A stretch of DNA of 64,000 nt from JAGNHS01 sp964609695 (GCA_964609695.1 CAZSSP010000004.1:132051-196050), one strand, 5' to 3'. Shown: positions 42,787 to 52,408, numbered from the stretch's first letter. Notes: a model not told the origin generated them from the sequence alone. A program made the numbers and translations.

Positions 42787-45218
42787 CGCTTGAGCACCTT
42801 TAATCTTGACTCAGCCTTTTCGTAATATCGCTTGGCATTATAATCGTCGATATTTTCAAGCAAGCTGAGTGTTTTTTCAAAACTATCGACAGCGTTGGCG
42901 ACATCGCTGACGGATTCATAGATGAGTCCTTCTTGAAAAACATTTCGAGCTTCTGAAAGTACTAATGAATAGAGTTTTCTTCTGGCTTCTTTGGCTTCCT
43001 GATATTCTGGGTCCTTTCTTATTATGTTGTCATAAATTTCTCTGGCTTGGATAAACTGTTTATTGCTGATAGCGATTTCTGCGTCGCTCATGAGGCCTTG
43101 GTATTCCATCCTAAATTCAGATCCAATGCGATCTTGAGCTTCTTTTATCGAACTCATGAGCGCTTTTGTTCTTGGTATGAGCTCATCTCGGGTCGATGCT
43201 GGTGTTCTGCTGGAGTCATTATAGCTTTCTAGTTTTCCATTCACATTAGTTTCGAGTTGTTCCAAGATGGGAATAGCTTTACGAAATTGTCCTTCATGTA
43301 TATTGAGTTTTGCACTTTGATAAACTTTCTCTAATTCTGTGATGGCGTCTCGTTCTGCGGCAGAGACGTCATTTTTAAATTCTTTTGCGGAAGGGATGTC
43401 GTCAGTTTTTATGACGAGGTTGGGATCTCTGGCATGGGCTGCAGCGAAACCTTGTTTCGCGGCTTCATTGTCAGGATCTAAAGTTAGAGCTTTAGTAAAT
43501 GCCTCTTGAGCATCTTCCCATCGACCGTCTTGAATGGCTCGTTCTCCCGCTTGAAGTAAATTTTGAATTTTATTTTCAGAATTTTCAGAGTTGCCTTGAG
43601 CGCCAGCCATTCCTTTGCTGAGAGCTCCAATTTGATTTTCATTCAAATAGGTTTGAGCTTCGTCTAAAATATCTGCTGCATTTTTATATTTTTTTACTTC
43701 TTTTAATATTTCAGAAGAAGCATCAAAGGCAGTTTTCCAATCTTTTCTTGCCTTCGCTTGTTGAGCTTTGGCATAAAGTTCTTCTATTCTTCTTTTTTCA
43801 TCTTCTGATTTGAGGCTGTATTCTGGTGAGACGTCTGAAGAATCTTCTACGGGCGAGGCGGATTTGGGAGTCTCGGCAGTGGCATTTAAATCGCTTTCTT
43901 TTGGCGCTTCCTCTTGAGTCACTTCAGGTTGAGGAGTGCTGTTTTCTGCACTTTTCTTAGGTAATATGGCCAGCAAGATTACGAGTAGAATCACTGTGAT
44001 GATCATGAGTCGTCGCCCTTTGGGTTGCTCTTGCCACCAAATAGTTATTCTTTCTTTCGGGGATAAATTTTTAAAGGAACTTTCTCTGATGTCTCCAATT
44101 TGTGAATTTTGATTAGAGTTATTTTGAAACTGTGGAAAACTAAATTCTTGTCGAGAATTAGTCTCCGGATTGGCCATGTAAGGTTGAGGTGGTTGAAAGG
44201 TAGTTTTTTCGGCAAAATCTCTTATTTGAGTTGCGCCACCAGCTCCGGCACCGGCTGTAGAATTGTTTGCAGCTGAACGTTGAGTTGGATCAACAATTAA
44301 AAATTGTAATTCCACTGGACCCGCTTTAATAGAGTCAAAAACTTGAAGAGGAGCATCGGTAATACCCACTCCATTCAGACGTGTTCCATTGGATGATCCT
44401 AAGTCTTGAATTCTATATCCCTGAGCTATTTTTACGATTTTAAAATGGGCTCTTGAAAGCTTGGGATTATCAACTTGAACCTCAACATCATTACCGCGTC
44501 CTATGGTCCACTGTAATCCTTGGTCGAGTTTAATTTCTCGTCCAATTTGTTCACCTTTTGTGATTTTGAGAACACCTACTTTTTCTGAACCTTGCTGAAT
44601 TCTGGTTGGGCTTTCTGAAATTTGAGTAGAAAGCGCTTTAGAAAAATCATTTTCTGAATCGGAATTACCGATTGGAAGATCCGATCCTTGATCTATAGAA
44701 GGAACCGTAGCTGCAATGGGATTAATATCTAAATTAGCCGGTGGTGCTTCTTCGGGTGTGTTGGCTTTGGGTTCCGAATCAAAGGCGCCTGGCGCCGAAG
44801 CAAATTCAAAATTTTCTGAAGGAAGATCTGATTGAGGTGCGGCGCTTTCGCTTAAAATTTGAGCGGCTTCATTGCTGGCCTCAGACTTTTCAAAGGAGCT
44901 TTGACTGGGCGAAGATTCATGGGATGACATCTCTCCATCAATGAACTTGAATTCAAAGTTTTCGAGTTTAATGACGTCTCCCGGAAGGATCTGAACGTAT
45001 TCTACTGGGGCATCGTTTTTGAAAATTTGAGCAGAAGACGAAAGGTTTTCCACATAGAAATTTCCGAAACTACTCACAATGGCTACGTGCTGTCGTGAAA
45101 TATTTTCATCTTCAAGGACTATGTCGCAAGCCTTGTCCCGACCAATGATAAGTCTATCTTTATCAATGGGGTATTTTTTATTAGACCCACCCGTTAAAAG
45201 AATAAGAAACTTTTTCAT
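42783..45218 (-). CDS. Double-FHA-domain membrane protein with C-terminal TPR-like repeats
   Basis: 811 aa. First FHA domain at residues 1-95 (GRDKACDI, SRQHV), a Ser/Glu/Pro-rich linker, second FHA domain about 215-310 (GRGNDVEV, SRAHFKI, DLGSSNGTRLNG), a membrane helix about 400-420 (LMIITVILLVILLAIL), then acidic linker and helical repeats (about 470-811) of TPR type. FHA domains bind phosphothreonine peptides. Both FHA domains keep the Arg, Ser and, in the second, Asn-Gly residues of the binding loops. The topology puts FHA in the cytoplasm and repeats in the periplasm. Confidence 0.9.
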   Translation of the reverse strand: MKKFLILLTGGSNKKYPIDKDRLIIGRDKACDIVLEDENISRQHVAIVSSFGNFYVENLSSSAQIFKNDAPVEYVQILPGDVIKLENFEFKFIDGEMSSHESSPSQSSFEKSEASNEAAQILSESAAPQSDLPSENFEFASAPGAFDSEPKANTPEEAPPANLDINPIAATVPSIDQGSDLPIGNSDSENDFSKALSTQISESPTRIQQGSEKVGVLKITKGEQIGREIKLDQGLQWTIGRGNDVEVQVDNPKLSRAHFKIVKIAQGYRIQDLGSSNGTRLNGVGITDAPLQVFDSIKAGPVELQFLIVDPTQRSAANNSTAGAGAGGATQIRDFAEKTTFQPPQPYMANPETNSRQEFSFPQFQNNSNQNSQIGDIRESSFKNLSPKERITIWWQEQPKGRRLMIITVILLVILLAILPKKSAENSTPQPEVTQEEAPKESDLNATAETPKSASPVEDSSDVSPEYSLKSEDEKRRIEELYAKAQQAKARKDWKTAFDASSEILKEVKKYKNAADILDEAQTYLNENQIGALSKGMAGAQGNSENSENKIQNLLQAGERAIQDGRWEDAQEAFTKALTLDPDNEAAKQGFAAAHARDPNLVIKTDDIPSAKEFKNDVSAAERDAITELEKVYQSAKLNIHEGQFRKAIPILEQLETNVNGKLESYNDSSRTPASTRDELIPRTKALMSSIKEAQDRIGSEFRMEYQGLMSDAEIAISNKQFIQAREIYDNIIRKDPEYQEAKEARRKLYSLVLSEARNVFQEGLIYESVSDVANAVDSFEKTLSLLENIDDYNAKRYYEKAESRLKVLKR

Positions 45219-46237
45219 TTAAGCACGTTCTCCTCGCCGAGATGCTTGCGGCAGCGACTCATGATATCGAGAGCTTTGATGCAATGTTTTTCGTATTGCA
45301 TTCCTTCACATTTTGTTCGGAGCATAATGTCTTCATGACTTAGATTGTTGTTTTGAGTGGCCAATTGCTCATTGTCTTGAGCTAGTTTTCGGACGTAGCC
45401 TGGAGTTTGCTCGCTTAGTATTGTTAAAACTTCAAGCGATAATGATTTACTTTTTTTATAGTGAAGTCCTTGATAAAGACTTGCAGATTCTATGAGAAGT
45501 TCATCGAGTTGGTTTTTGAGTAGGATTTCAGCTCTACTCAAATAGCTTTTACTTTCTTCGTTGGTTGGATCAAGGGCTAATGAATCTTGGAGGCCAACAA
45601 TGGCCCGTGAGTAATTTCCCTGATAATAGTCTCTTAAAGCTTCTCGAAATCGACTGCTAGCCAAAACTTCAGTGGGACCTTTGAGGGCTGGAGTGTCTCT
45701 TTTAAAGCCATCTGTTGGTAGCGACTTAATAGGATCGTCGTTATTGGCTTCATTAGTATTTTTGTTTTGATCGGTTTTTTTATTGCCAAGAAAAAGAACT
45801 GCAAAAAGAATTCCTAGAACACCATAAATAACAAATCTTTTATTGAGTTTGTTTGGGGTTGACGATAAATCAACGCCGAAGTCAATTTTCTTAGCCGATG
45901 AAGCAAAGGCATGGTTAGCCGAGTTCTTTTTCGAAATTTTTCTTTCGGGATTATTTGTTTCCCATACATAATAGGAGTTTTGACCAAAACTAATTTCGTC
46001 TCCGTGTTTTAATTTTGAGTTTTTTCCCGGGAAAGTTCCATTGACGAGAAATCCGTTTTGGGAACCCGCATCTTCTACTAGCAGGTAATCATTTTGAATA
46101 TAAAAATTTAGGTGATGACGAGAAATGGCGGGATCACGAATGACAATTTTATTCTTCTCAGAACGACCGAGCGTAACAAATTCAGAATCAATTCGAATTT
46201 GATTTTTCTGCTGGTCTTCGAGAATGTATGTCTTCAT
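45215..46237 (-). CDS. FHA-domain membrane protein with TPR-like tail
   Basis: 340 aa. FHA domain at residues 1-92 (GRSEKNKI at 24, SRHHL at 39, DAGSQNGFLVNG around 56-67), membrane helix 135-151, then about 190 residues of helical repeats starting near RFREALRDYYQGNYSRAIVGLQDSL-type TPR sequence. Same layout as its downstream neighbour but smaller. Overlaps both neighbours by 4 bases. Confidence 0.9.
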   Translation of the reverse strand: MKTYILEDQQKNQIRIDSEFVTLGRSEKNKIVIRDPAISRHHLNFYIQNDYLLVEDAGSQNGFLVNGTFPGKNSKLKHGDEISFGQNSYYVWETNNPERKISKKNSANHAFASSAKKIDFGVDLSSTPNKLNKRFVIYGVLGILFAVLFLGNKKTDQNKNTNEANNDDPIKSLPTDGFKRDTPALKGPTEVLASSRFREALRDYYQGNYSRAIVGLQDSLALDPTNEESKSYLSRAEILLKNQLDELLIESASLYQGLHYKKSKSLSLEVLTILSEQTPGYVRKLAQDNEQLATQNNNLSHEDIMLRTKCEGMQYEKHCIKALDIMSRCRKHLGEENVLK

Positions 46238-47775
46238 CCAGCCTCCTCTTTATTAACGGTCATGTAGAATTCGCCTTGTCCATAAATCATCATCATGGAA
46301 TAGGGGTTGCCGCTCATTTCAATTTTTTTAGAGAGTGGGACAAATTCTTGTTGAAGGCATTCTTCGGCGAGAGATCTAACTGCGTTTTCGAAAGCTAGAT
46401 CACGACTGGCTCCAGAAATGTCGTTACCCACGGCAATGTGAGAGCGAATTCCCAATAGACTTTCAATTTTATTGTTCCAACCTGTTACTACGAGTGAGGA
46501 ATCAAAGCTTGCAGCAGGAATTAAATTAAAATCGACCTGACCGCTACTCCAAGTTTTAGTGTTCGTGTCGCGAGGGTTTCGAACTCCTTGACCACTCACG
46601 CGGCCGATAAATGTATTAAGGTCTGTGATGAGCTTTTGAACTCCTGTCCATTTCATGTCTATGTTTTCAATTCCGGCTTCATTTTTTAAGGTGGCTTCTT
46701 GCAGTCGAAGACGAATTCCGCTAATTGGACCCTCAATCCATCTATAGAAAAGTAGAAGAATAACTGTGCTTAAAAGTGCGGCCACCAACAATGCGTTGAT
46801 AAGTGCGTCGAGCATGGCAGGAATTTTGAAAACTCCAGAAAGTGTGTCGTATTCGACAAAGGCTACTGCCGCGACACTGGTGCCTGAGCTGGTTGCAATT
46901 TTAATAGGTGCGGATACATAAGCCATTCCATCCGAATCGATTTGTCCCCACTCACCATTTTTTTGAATGGACTCAACAGCAAATTGATTAGGCAGATTGT
47001 TTCCAGCCATATTAGCTGGAGCCAATATAATTCCTTTTACAGCGTCGAAAATGTAAGAATTAATAACTCCTGGAGTTTGTCCTGAGCGCGCATCAATCGT
47101 TGCAATGAGATCACTAAAGCGTTCATCGATAACGGCTTGTTGGTTGAGTCTTGCTAATTGTCGAGCGAAGAGGTGTGCCACTTGCGTGGATTCTTCCTGA
47201 ATTTTCTTGTTGGCTTGTTGGTAAAATGGAAAGACACTTATAGTAATAATTGCGATGGTCCAAATTAAGAGAGTGCCTACAAAAAGAAATCGAATGTCGT
47301 AATCTTTGCTAAGCTTGTCGGCCCAAGGAAAAACGTTGGCTTCTAGCCAAACATTAATTTTTTCTGAAAAGTTTTTTGGAGTTTCTAGAGCTTTAATGTC
47401 TTCTGGTGAAGCCGCTCCGCCAAAATTAGGTGTTTCAATATCTAGGGCGCTAGTATTTGTGCCAGGCGTGTATTTTGGAGGGCGAATTCCAAGTTGAAAT
47501 AAATAATCACCCACTCCAATGTAATCACCAGGTTTGGCAGAATGGCGTTTAACGAGAACTCCATTAACATAAGTGCCGTTAGAAGAGCCAAGGTCTACAA
47601 CTTCTGCGCGACCTCCTGGAAGTACAGTCAGTTTGCAGTGTGTTTTAGAAATATCCTTCGAGGGTATTTGAATGTCGGCAGCTTTAGAACGACCGATGAC
47701 TTTGCTTTCGCCAACTTCTAAATCAAATTCCTTTTGTTGAGCAAACGCTCCTTTAATAACTTTAAGTGCAATCAT
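46234..47775 (-). CDS. FHA-domain protein with a periplasmic sensor-like region
   Basis: 513 aa. FHA domain at residues 1-95 (GRSKAADI at 28, SKTHCKL at 43, DLGSSNGTYVNG at 61-72). It is followed by membrane helix 1 (about 158-183), a 140-residue periplasmic region, membrane helix 2 (about 327-349) and a cytoplasmic tail starting like a HAMP linker (RWIEGPISGIRLRLQEA). No histidine kinase or guanylate cyclase domain follows; the last 120 residues resemble a small PAS-like domain only loosely. It may link an outside signal to phospho-dependent assembly. Confidence 0.88.
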   Translation of the reverse strand: MIALKVIKGAFAQQKEFDLEVGESKVIGRSKAADIQIPSKDISKTHCKLTVLPGGRAEVVDLGSSNGTYVNGVLVKRHSAKPGDYIGVGDYLFQLGIRPPKYTPGTNTSALDIETPNFGGAASPEDIKALETPKNFSEKINVWLEANVFPWADKLSKDYDIRFLFVGTLLIWTIAIITISVFPFYQQANKKIQEESTQVAHLFARQLARLNQQAVIDERFSDLIATIDARSGQTPGVINSYIFDAVKGIILAPANMAGNNLPNQFAVESIQKNGEWGQIDSDGMAYVSAPIKIATSSGTSVAAVAFVEYDTLSGVFKIPAMLDALINALLVAALLSTVILLLFYRWIEGPISGIRLRLQEATLKNEAGIENIDMKWTGVQKLITDLNTFIGRVSGQGVRNPRDTNTKTWSSGQVDFNLIPAASFDSSLVVTGWNNKIESLLGIRSHIAVGNDISGASRDLAFENAVRSLAEECLQQEFVPLSKKIEMSGNPYSMMMIYGQGEFYMTVNKEEAG

Positions 47776-48122
47776 ATTGTAAACTCCATTTGCTGACCGA
47801 TTTTTAAATTGTAGATTTTTTCAATACCCGCTGCGGTTTCTAGGACGTAGCGAGCTTTTCTAACAATGGGACTCACTCTCCATGGTTTTAGATGAACAAT
47901 TTTTATAATTTTCTTATTCTCATCTAAAAAAAACGCTTCTATAGGAAAGCTCATGAACAGAGAGTGTAGTTGTTGGCACGAGCCCGAGAATAAAAGGCCT
48001 TGATCCATTTCAATTTTTTTGTTGGGGATTAATCCGAAAAGTCTTTGTGAAAATGTTTTAGCGTAAAGACATCGAGAAATTATTTTTTGTCCTTGGCTAG
48101 TGACGCAAAAAGTTTGTCTCAT
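47772..48122 (-). CDS. DUF192 family protein
   Basis: 116 aa matching the DUF192 pattern: FSQRLFGLI, GLLFSGS, a central MSFPIEAFFLDENKKIIKI block, VRKARYVLETAAG and a closing IGQQMEF. It has no signal peptide, whereas many DUF192 proteins are exported. Function of the family is not known. It follows tadC by 2 bases and overlaps the FHA gene by 4. Confidence 0.85.
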   Translation of the reverse strand: MRQTFCVTSQGQKIISRCLYAKTFSQRLFGLIPNKKIEMDQGLLFSGSCQQLHSLFMSFPIEAFFLDENKKIIKIVHLKPWRVSPIVRKARYVLETAAGIEKIYNLKIGQQMEFTI

Positions 48123-48124
48123 AA

Positions 48125-49021
48125 TTATTTCACTCCAATCATGCTCAGAATGATAGGACCAAAGACCATGAGCATTACTGAGGGAAGAATGAAGAGAATG
48201 AGAGGAAAGAGAATTTTTTGGCTGGCCTGTGCCCCAAGTTTTTCTGCGCGAGACAGCCGTTCACTTCTCATGGAGTCTGATTGTCCGCGAAGTGCGGTAC
48301 CAATGCTGGCCCCCATTTGGTCGGCCGACACAATAACGGCCACAAAGCTCGACATTTCTTTCATGTCGATTCGCTTAGCCATCGACTTCAACCCATCTCC
48401 GCGAGTTTTACCAAGTTGAATGTCTTTAAGAAGAACAGAAAATTCTTCGACGAGTGGACTGGGTTTAGCGCGCTCTACAACTTTAGCAATAGCACCTAAA
48501 AAATCTAAACCTGCCTCCATGCTGAGGGTTAGCAAGTCGACTAGGTAGGGCATTGCAAAACGAATTTCCATTTGTCGAGATTGTCTTGCGGATCCAATGT
48601 GAATATCAGGAAGAAAAAAGGCCATGGCAATAAATCCTGCTAGAAACATGACGGGTGGCGGATCTGTTGCAAAAAGTTTAAGCAGTAGTGAAATGGTGGC
48701 CACCATCATGGTGAGCCAAAATTTGGCACCAGCAAATTCTTTTTCGTTCATGATTTTATAAAGACCTGCAGAAATGATTTTTGTTTTAAAAGAAGCCAGA
48801 GATTCTTCTTTGAAAAAACCTAAAGCCATATCTAAGTAGGCATCTTTGATGAGGGGTTTAGTGAGTCCGATGTAAAAAGGAGTTTTGGGAACAATTTCGT
48901 TTGTGCCCCATTCTTCTCTCAAGCGATCTTCGGCTTGCGAAGCTTCAGCACTCGTTTTTAAAATAAAACTAATATAGAAAAATGCCCCAAAAACTAAGGC
49001 CATTCCGACAATTCCCAACAC
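48125..49021 (-). CDS. tadC: TadC-like type II secretion system F domain protein
   Basis: 298-aa inner-membrane platform protein of Tad/Flp-type pili. One N-terminal membrane helix, a pair around residues 100-140, then the T2SF domain: LLKDIQLGKTRGDGLKSMAKRID, VIVSADQMGASIGTALRGQSDSMR, and a final hydrophobic pair. The GTG at 49021 is preceded by GGGGGA. It normally partners a second T2SF protein, TadB, and the ATPase TadA. Neither is downstream in this operon, and the 310 bases upstream are non-coding, so they must be encoded elsewhere. Confidence 0.85.
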   Translation of the reverse strand: MLGIVGMALVFGAFFYISFILKTSAEASQAEDRLREEWGTNEIVPKTPFYIGLTKPLIKDAYLDMALGFFKEESLASFKTKIISAGLYKIMNEKEFAGAKFWLTMMVATISLLLKLFATDPPPVMFLAGFIAMAFFLPDIHIGSARQSRQMEIRFAMPYLVDLLTLSMEAGLDFLGAIAKVVERAKPSPLVEEFSVLLKDIQLGKTRGDGLKSMAKRIDMKEMSSFVAVIVSADQMGASIGTALRGQSDSMRSERLSRAEKLGAQASQKILFPLILFILPSVMLMVFGPIILSMIGVK

Positions 49022-49330
49022 AGAAGAGTCCCCCTTTTTTAAACTTATCGGCGCTCTTCCGTGAAAGCCTTAGTCCTAGGCCAGGCCTAGTCTTTCTTAA
49101 TATTTTCGCGTTTTTTAGGCATAAAATCTCGTGAAGATTGAGTTAAACTTATGTTTCTAAAGCCTTTTCTAGTTTTAAAATTCATTTGGTCCGCTTTGGG
49201 CAGGCGTTAATGATTCGGAGCGCATTTTTAGAGGGGCAAGCTGCCTAAATGAGAGTGAGCCTCGGCTTGACCCAGGTGTGCTTTTATAGAATCTTCATAA
49301 TCACTAGTTTTGAGGGTAAAGAGGATAACT
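49022..49330. other. Divergent intergenic region between tadC and livJ
   Basis: 309 bases without a gene. It holds a perfect 15-base palindrome CTAGGCC-A-GGCCTAG at 49076-49090 (a possible operator). Near 49267 there are TTGACC and TATAGA boxes whose 12-base spacing is too short for a normal promoter. No tRNA or terminator seen. A GAGG site at 49320-49323 belongs to livJ. Confidence 0.5.
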
Positions 49331-50494
49331 ATGAAATATTTAAGGTTAAATCAGCTATCATTGGCTTCGGTTTTTTTATTGGCATCTTGTGTAGGAAGTA
49401 AACAAGCTGCGAATGATCCCGCGACACCAATTACTGGAAATGAAATTGTTATTGGTGAAGTTGGTTCTATGACGGGGTCAGAGGCAACCTTTGGAGTTTC
49501 TACTCATCGCGGAATTGAATTAGCCATTAATGAAATTAATGCTGCTGGTGGAGTTAAAGGAAAAACTATTAAAGTGATTTCTTTAGATGATCAAGGAAAG
49601 CCCGACGAAGCGGCCACTGCGGTGACCAAACTCATAACTCAAAACAATGTATTCGCAATATTGGGAGAAGTTGCAAGTTCTAGAAGTTTAGCGATGGCTC
49701 CAATTGCACAACAATATCAAATTCCGATGATCACACCCTCATCGACAAATCCTAAGGTCACTCAAGTGGGCGATTATATTTTTCGAGTTTGTTTTATCGA
49801 CCCATTTCAAGGAACTGTTATGGCCAAATTTGCGCTTGATACACTTAAATTTAAAAAAGTTGCAGTTCTTCGAGATGTTAAAAATGACTATAGCGTTGGC
49901 TTAGCAGACTTCTTTACTGAAACATTCAAAAAAGGCGGCGGTGAAGTTGTGGTTGATCAAAGTTACAGTGCCGGCGATGTTGATTTTAAATCGCAATTGA
50001 CTGCAATTCGTGGAACAAAGCCCGAAGCGATTTTTGTCCCTGGTTATTACACCGAAGTGGGTTTGATTGCTCGTCAAGCTAAAGAACTTGGATTGAATGT
50101 TCCGCTTATGGGTGGTGATGGCTGGGATTCTCCTAAGCTTACGGAAATCGGTGGAAAAGCCATTGATAATTCCTACTTTTCAAATCACTACTCTGCTGAA
50201 GATCAATCTCCACATATTCAAACTTTCATAGCCGCTTATAAAAAAGCCTATGGAGAAATTCCAGATGGTTTAGCGGCTATGGGATATGATGCGATGAAAG
50301 TTTTAGCAGATGCTTTAAATCGAGCACCCGAAATTTCTCGTAAATCTGTTCGAGAACTTTTAGCGCAAACTAAAGATTACCAAGGTGTAACTGGAAAAAT
50401 TACAATTGATGGCGAAAGAAATGCCATTAAATCTGCTGTAGTTTTGAAAGTGGCCGATGGTAAATATAAATACCAAACAACCATTAATCCCTAA
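49331..50494 (+). CDS. livJ: Branched-chain amino-acid ABC transporter, substrate-binding lipoprotein
   Basis: 387 aa from the ATG at 49331, chosen for GAGG seven bases upstream and the signal that follows. Lipobox LASC puts the mature protein on a membrane, in keeping with lgt and lspA in this window. Type I periplasmic-binding fold of the Leu/Ile/Val family: IVIGEVGSMTG, the AINEINAAGGVKGK block, ILGEVASSRSLAMAP and MITPSSTNPKV. First gene of a five-gene transporter. Exact ligand (Leu/Ile/Val or another amide or amino acid) cannot be told from sequence. Confidence 0.93.
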   Translation: MKYLRLNQLSLASVFLLASCVGSKQAANDPATPITGNEIVIGEVGSMTGSEATFGVSTHRGIELAINEINAAGGVKGKTIKVISLDDQGKPDEAATAVTKLITQNNVFAILGEVASSRSLAMAPIAQQYQIPMITPSSTNPKVTQVGDYIFRVCFIDPFQGTVMAKFALDTLKFKKVAVLRDVKNDYSVGLADFFTETFKKGGGEVVVDQSYSAGDVDFKSQLTAIRGTKPEAIFVPGYYTEVGLIARQAKELGLNVPLMGGDGWDSPKLTEIGGKAIDNSYFSNHYSAEDQSPHIQTFIAAYKKAYGEIPDGLAAMGYDAMKVLADALNRAPEISRKSVRELLAQTKDYQGVTGKITIDGERNAIKSAVVLKVADGKYKYQTTINP

Positions 50495-51396
50495 TGTCAG
50501 ATCTGATACAGCATTTAATTAATGGAGTATCCCTAGGCAGTATCTACGCATTGATAGCCTTGGGATACACCATGGTTTTCGGAATCCTTCAGCTCATTAA
50601 TTTTGCTCATGGCGATGTTTTTATGCTTGGAGCTTTTATCGGATTTTATACAATTCGATATTTTAATTTAGCGGAGCATCCTTCGTTAGGAAGTTTATTG
50701 TTTGTCATTGCTGTCTCAATGGTGGGCTGTGCTCTTGTGGGCTACGTGATTGAACGTTTTGCCTATAGACGTCTAAGAAGTGCTCCCAGGATCAATGTCT
50801 TAATAACAGCGGTTGGTGTATCTTTATTTTTAGAGTTTGGTGGCCAAATTATATTTGGTGCAGATCCTAAATTTTTCCCACAAATTTATAGTGGTTTTGG
50901 AGAATTGGCCTTCGGAGAAATCAGGTTAAATTCATTGCAAATTATAGTTTTTGTAATTGCCTTAGTTTTAATGTCTATTTTGCAATTTATTATATTTCAC
51001 ACTCGGATTGGACGTGCCATGAGGGCCGCAAGTTTTAGTCACGATCTTGCCAGTCTGATGGGAATTCCTACGAATTCAATAATTTCTTGGACCTTTATGA
51101 TGGGCTCAGCTTTGGCTGGAGCCGCAGGAGTCTTGGTAGGATTAGTTTATCCAAAAATCGAACCCCTCATGGGAGTTGTCCCAGGATTAAAATGTTTTGT
51201 CGCGGCAGTGCTTGGAGGAATTGGTAATGTCATGGGTGCCGTTGTAGGAGCTATCACGTTGGGAATGGCCGAAACTTTTTTGGTAGCCTATTGGAAACCG
51301 ACTTTTAAAGACGCATTGGCGTTTACTGTTTTAATTTTGATTTTACTTTTAAAACCCACGGGACTTTTTGGAAGTAGCCGAGTGGAGAAAGTGTGA
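50494..51396 (+). CDS. livH: Branched-chain amino-acid ABC transporter permease LivH
   Basis: 300-aa inner-membrane permease with about eight helices. LivH hallmarks: NGVSLGSIYALIALGYTMVFGILQLINFAHGD at the start and GMGAVVGAITLGMAE-like text near the end (VLGGIGNVMGAVVGA). Start ATG shares a base with the livJ stop. Forms the channel with LivM. Confidence 0.95.
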   Translation: MSDLIQHLINGVSLGSIYALIALGYTMVFGILQLINFAHGDVFMLGAFIGFYTIRYFNLAEHPSLGSLLFVIAVSMVGCALVGYVIERFAYRRLRSAPRINVLITAVGVSLFLEFGGQIIFGADPKFFPQIYSGFGELAFGEIRLNSLQIIVFVIALVLMSILQFIIFHTRIGRAMRAASFSHDLASLMGIPTNSIISWTFMMGSALAGAAGVLVGLVYPKIEPLMGVVPGLKCFVAAVLGGIGNVMGAVVGAITLGMAETFLVAYWKPTFKDALAFTVLILILLLKPTGLFGSSRVEKV

Positions 51397-51400
51397 TCTT

Positions 51401-52408
51401 ATGAAAGGGCTTTTAAATAATAAGAGCTGGGTTTGGTTGGGTGCCTTTCTTGTATTGATTTTTTTGGGTCCAGTCATTTCGTCTAATCTCGATGCTTATT
51501 ATTTTTCGATCGTAATGTATGCCGGTGTTAACATTGTTCTTGCGGTGAGTTTAAATCTCGTTAATGGATTCACCGGTCAATTCTCAATTGGTCATGCTGG
51601 ATTTATGTCAGTCGGAGGATATGTCAGTGCATTTCTTTCGATGCTTTTAATGCAAAATCATTTAGCATTAATGACAGGCCCATGGGCTCATTTGATTTTT
51701 TTCGGCTTGCTCATTCTTGGTGGTGTTGCAGCTGCGGCTATTGGATACATAGTGGGTCTTCCTTCTTTAAAATTAAAGGGAGATTATTTGGCGATTGTCA
51801 CTCTAGGTTTTGGAGAAATAATTCGTGTCTGCATTTTGAATATTGATTCGGTTGGCGGGGCAAGAGGGATGTTCGGTATTCCCGCTTTAACAAGTTTTTC
51901 TTGGGTCTACGCTTGGGTTGTTTTTGTTTTGTTTTTTGCTTGGAGAATGCTTAAGTCATCACACGGTAGATCGTTGTTGAGTGTTCGTGAAGATGAAGTG
52001 GCTGCTACGGCTATGGGAGTGAATACCACTAAGGCTAAAGTTAAAGCCTTTATTTTTGCATCTTTTTTTGCGGGTGTAGCGGGCGGTCTCTATGCTCATT
52101 TCCTCCGATATCTCAATCCACAGACTTTTGATTTTAATAAAAGTTTTGAAATTGTTATTATGGTTGTGTTGGGTGGAATGGGTTCATTGTCTGGATCTGT
52201 AGTGGCCGCAATATTACTTACAGTTTTAAAAGAAGCACTTCGTCCGTTGCAAGAAATCACTCAAGTAGATTTAAGAATGGTTATTTATTCTCTTATGCTT
52301 ATAGTTTTAATGTTAACGAAACCCAATGGTCTCTTTGGCCATAGGGAAATTTTTGATTTTTTTTCAAAAAAAAAAGACAAAAGTCCGAGAAGGATCGTTG
52401 AAGCATGA
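51401..52408 (+). CDS. livM: Branched-chain amino-acid ABC transporter permease LivM
   Basis: 335 aa from the ATG at 51401 (the frame is open to 51368, inside livH). Inner-membrane permease with LivM signatures NLVNGFTGQFSIGHAGFM and GLPSLKLKGDYLAIVTLGFGEIIR. Overlaps livG by 4 bases. Confidence 0.94.
   Translation: MKGLLNNKSWVWLGAFLVLIFLGPVISSNLDAYYFSIVMYAGVNIVLAVSLNLVNGFTGQFSIGHAGFMSVGGYVSAFLSMLLMQNHLALMTGPWAHLIFFGLLILGGVAAAAIGYIVGLPSLKLKGDYLAIVTLGFGEIIRVCILNIDSVGGARGMFGIPALTSFSWVYAWVVFVLFFAWRMLKSSHGRSLLSVREDEVAATAMGVNTTKAKVKAFIFASFFAGVAGGLYAHFLRYLNPQTFDFNKSFEIVIMVVLGGMGSLSGSVVAAILLTVLKEALRPLQEITQVDLRMVIYSLMLIVLMLTKPNGLFGHREIFDFFSKKKDKSPRRIVEA

Noticed and set aside
49267..49290. Promoter for livJ from TTGACC and TATAGA
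   Set aside because: The hexamers are 12 bases apart, too close for sigma70; no better pair found in the intergenic region.
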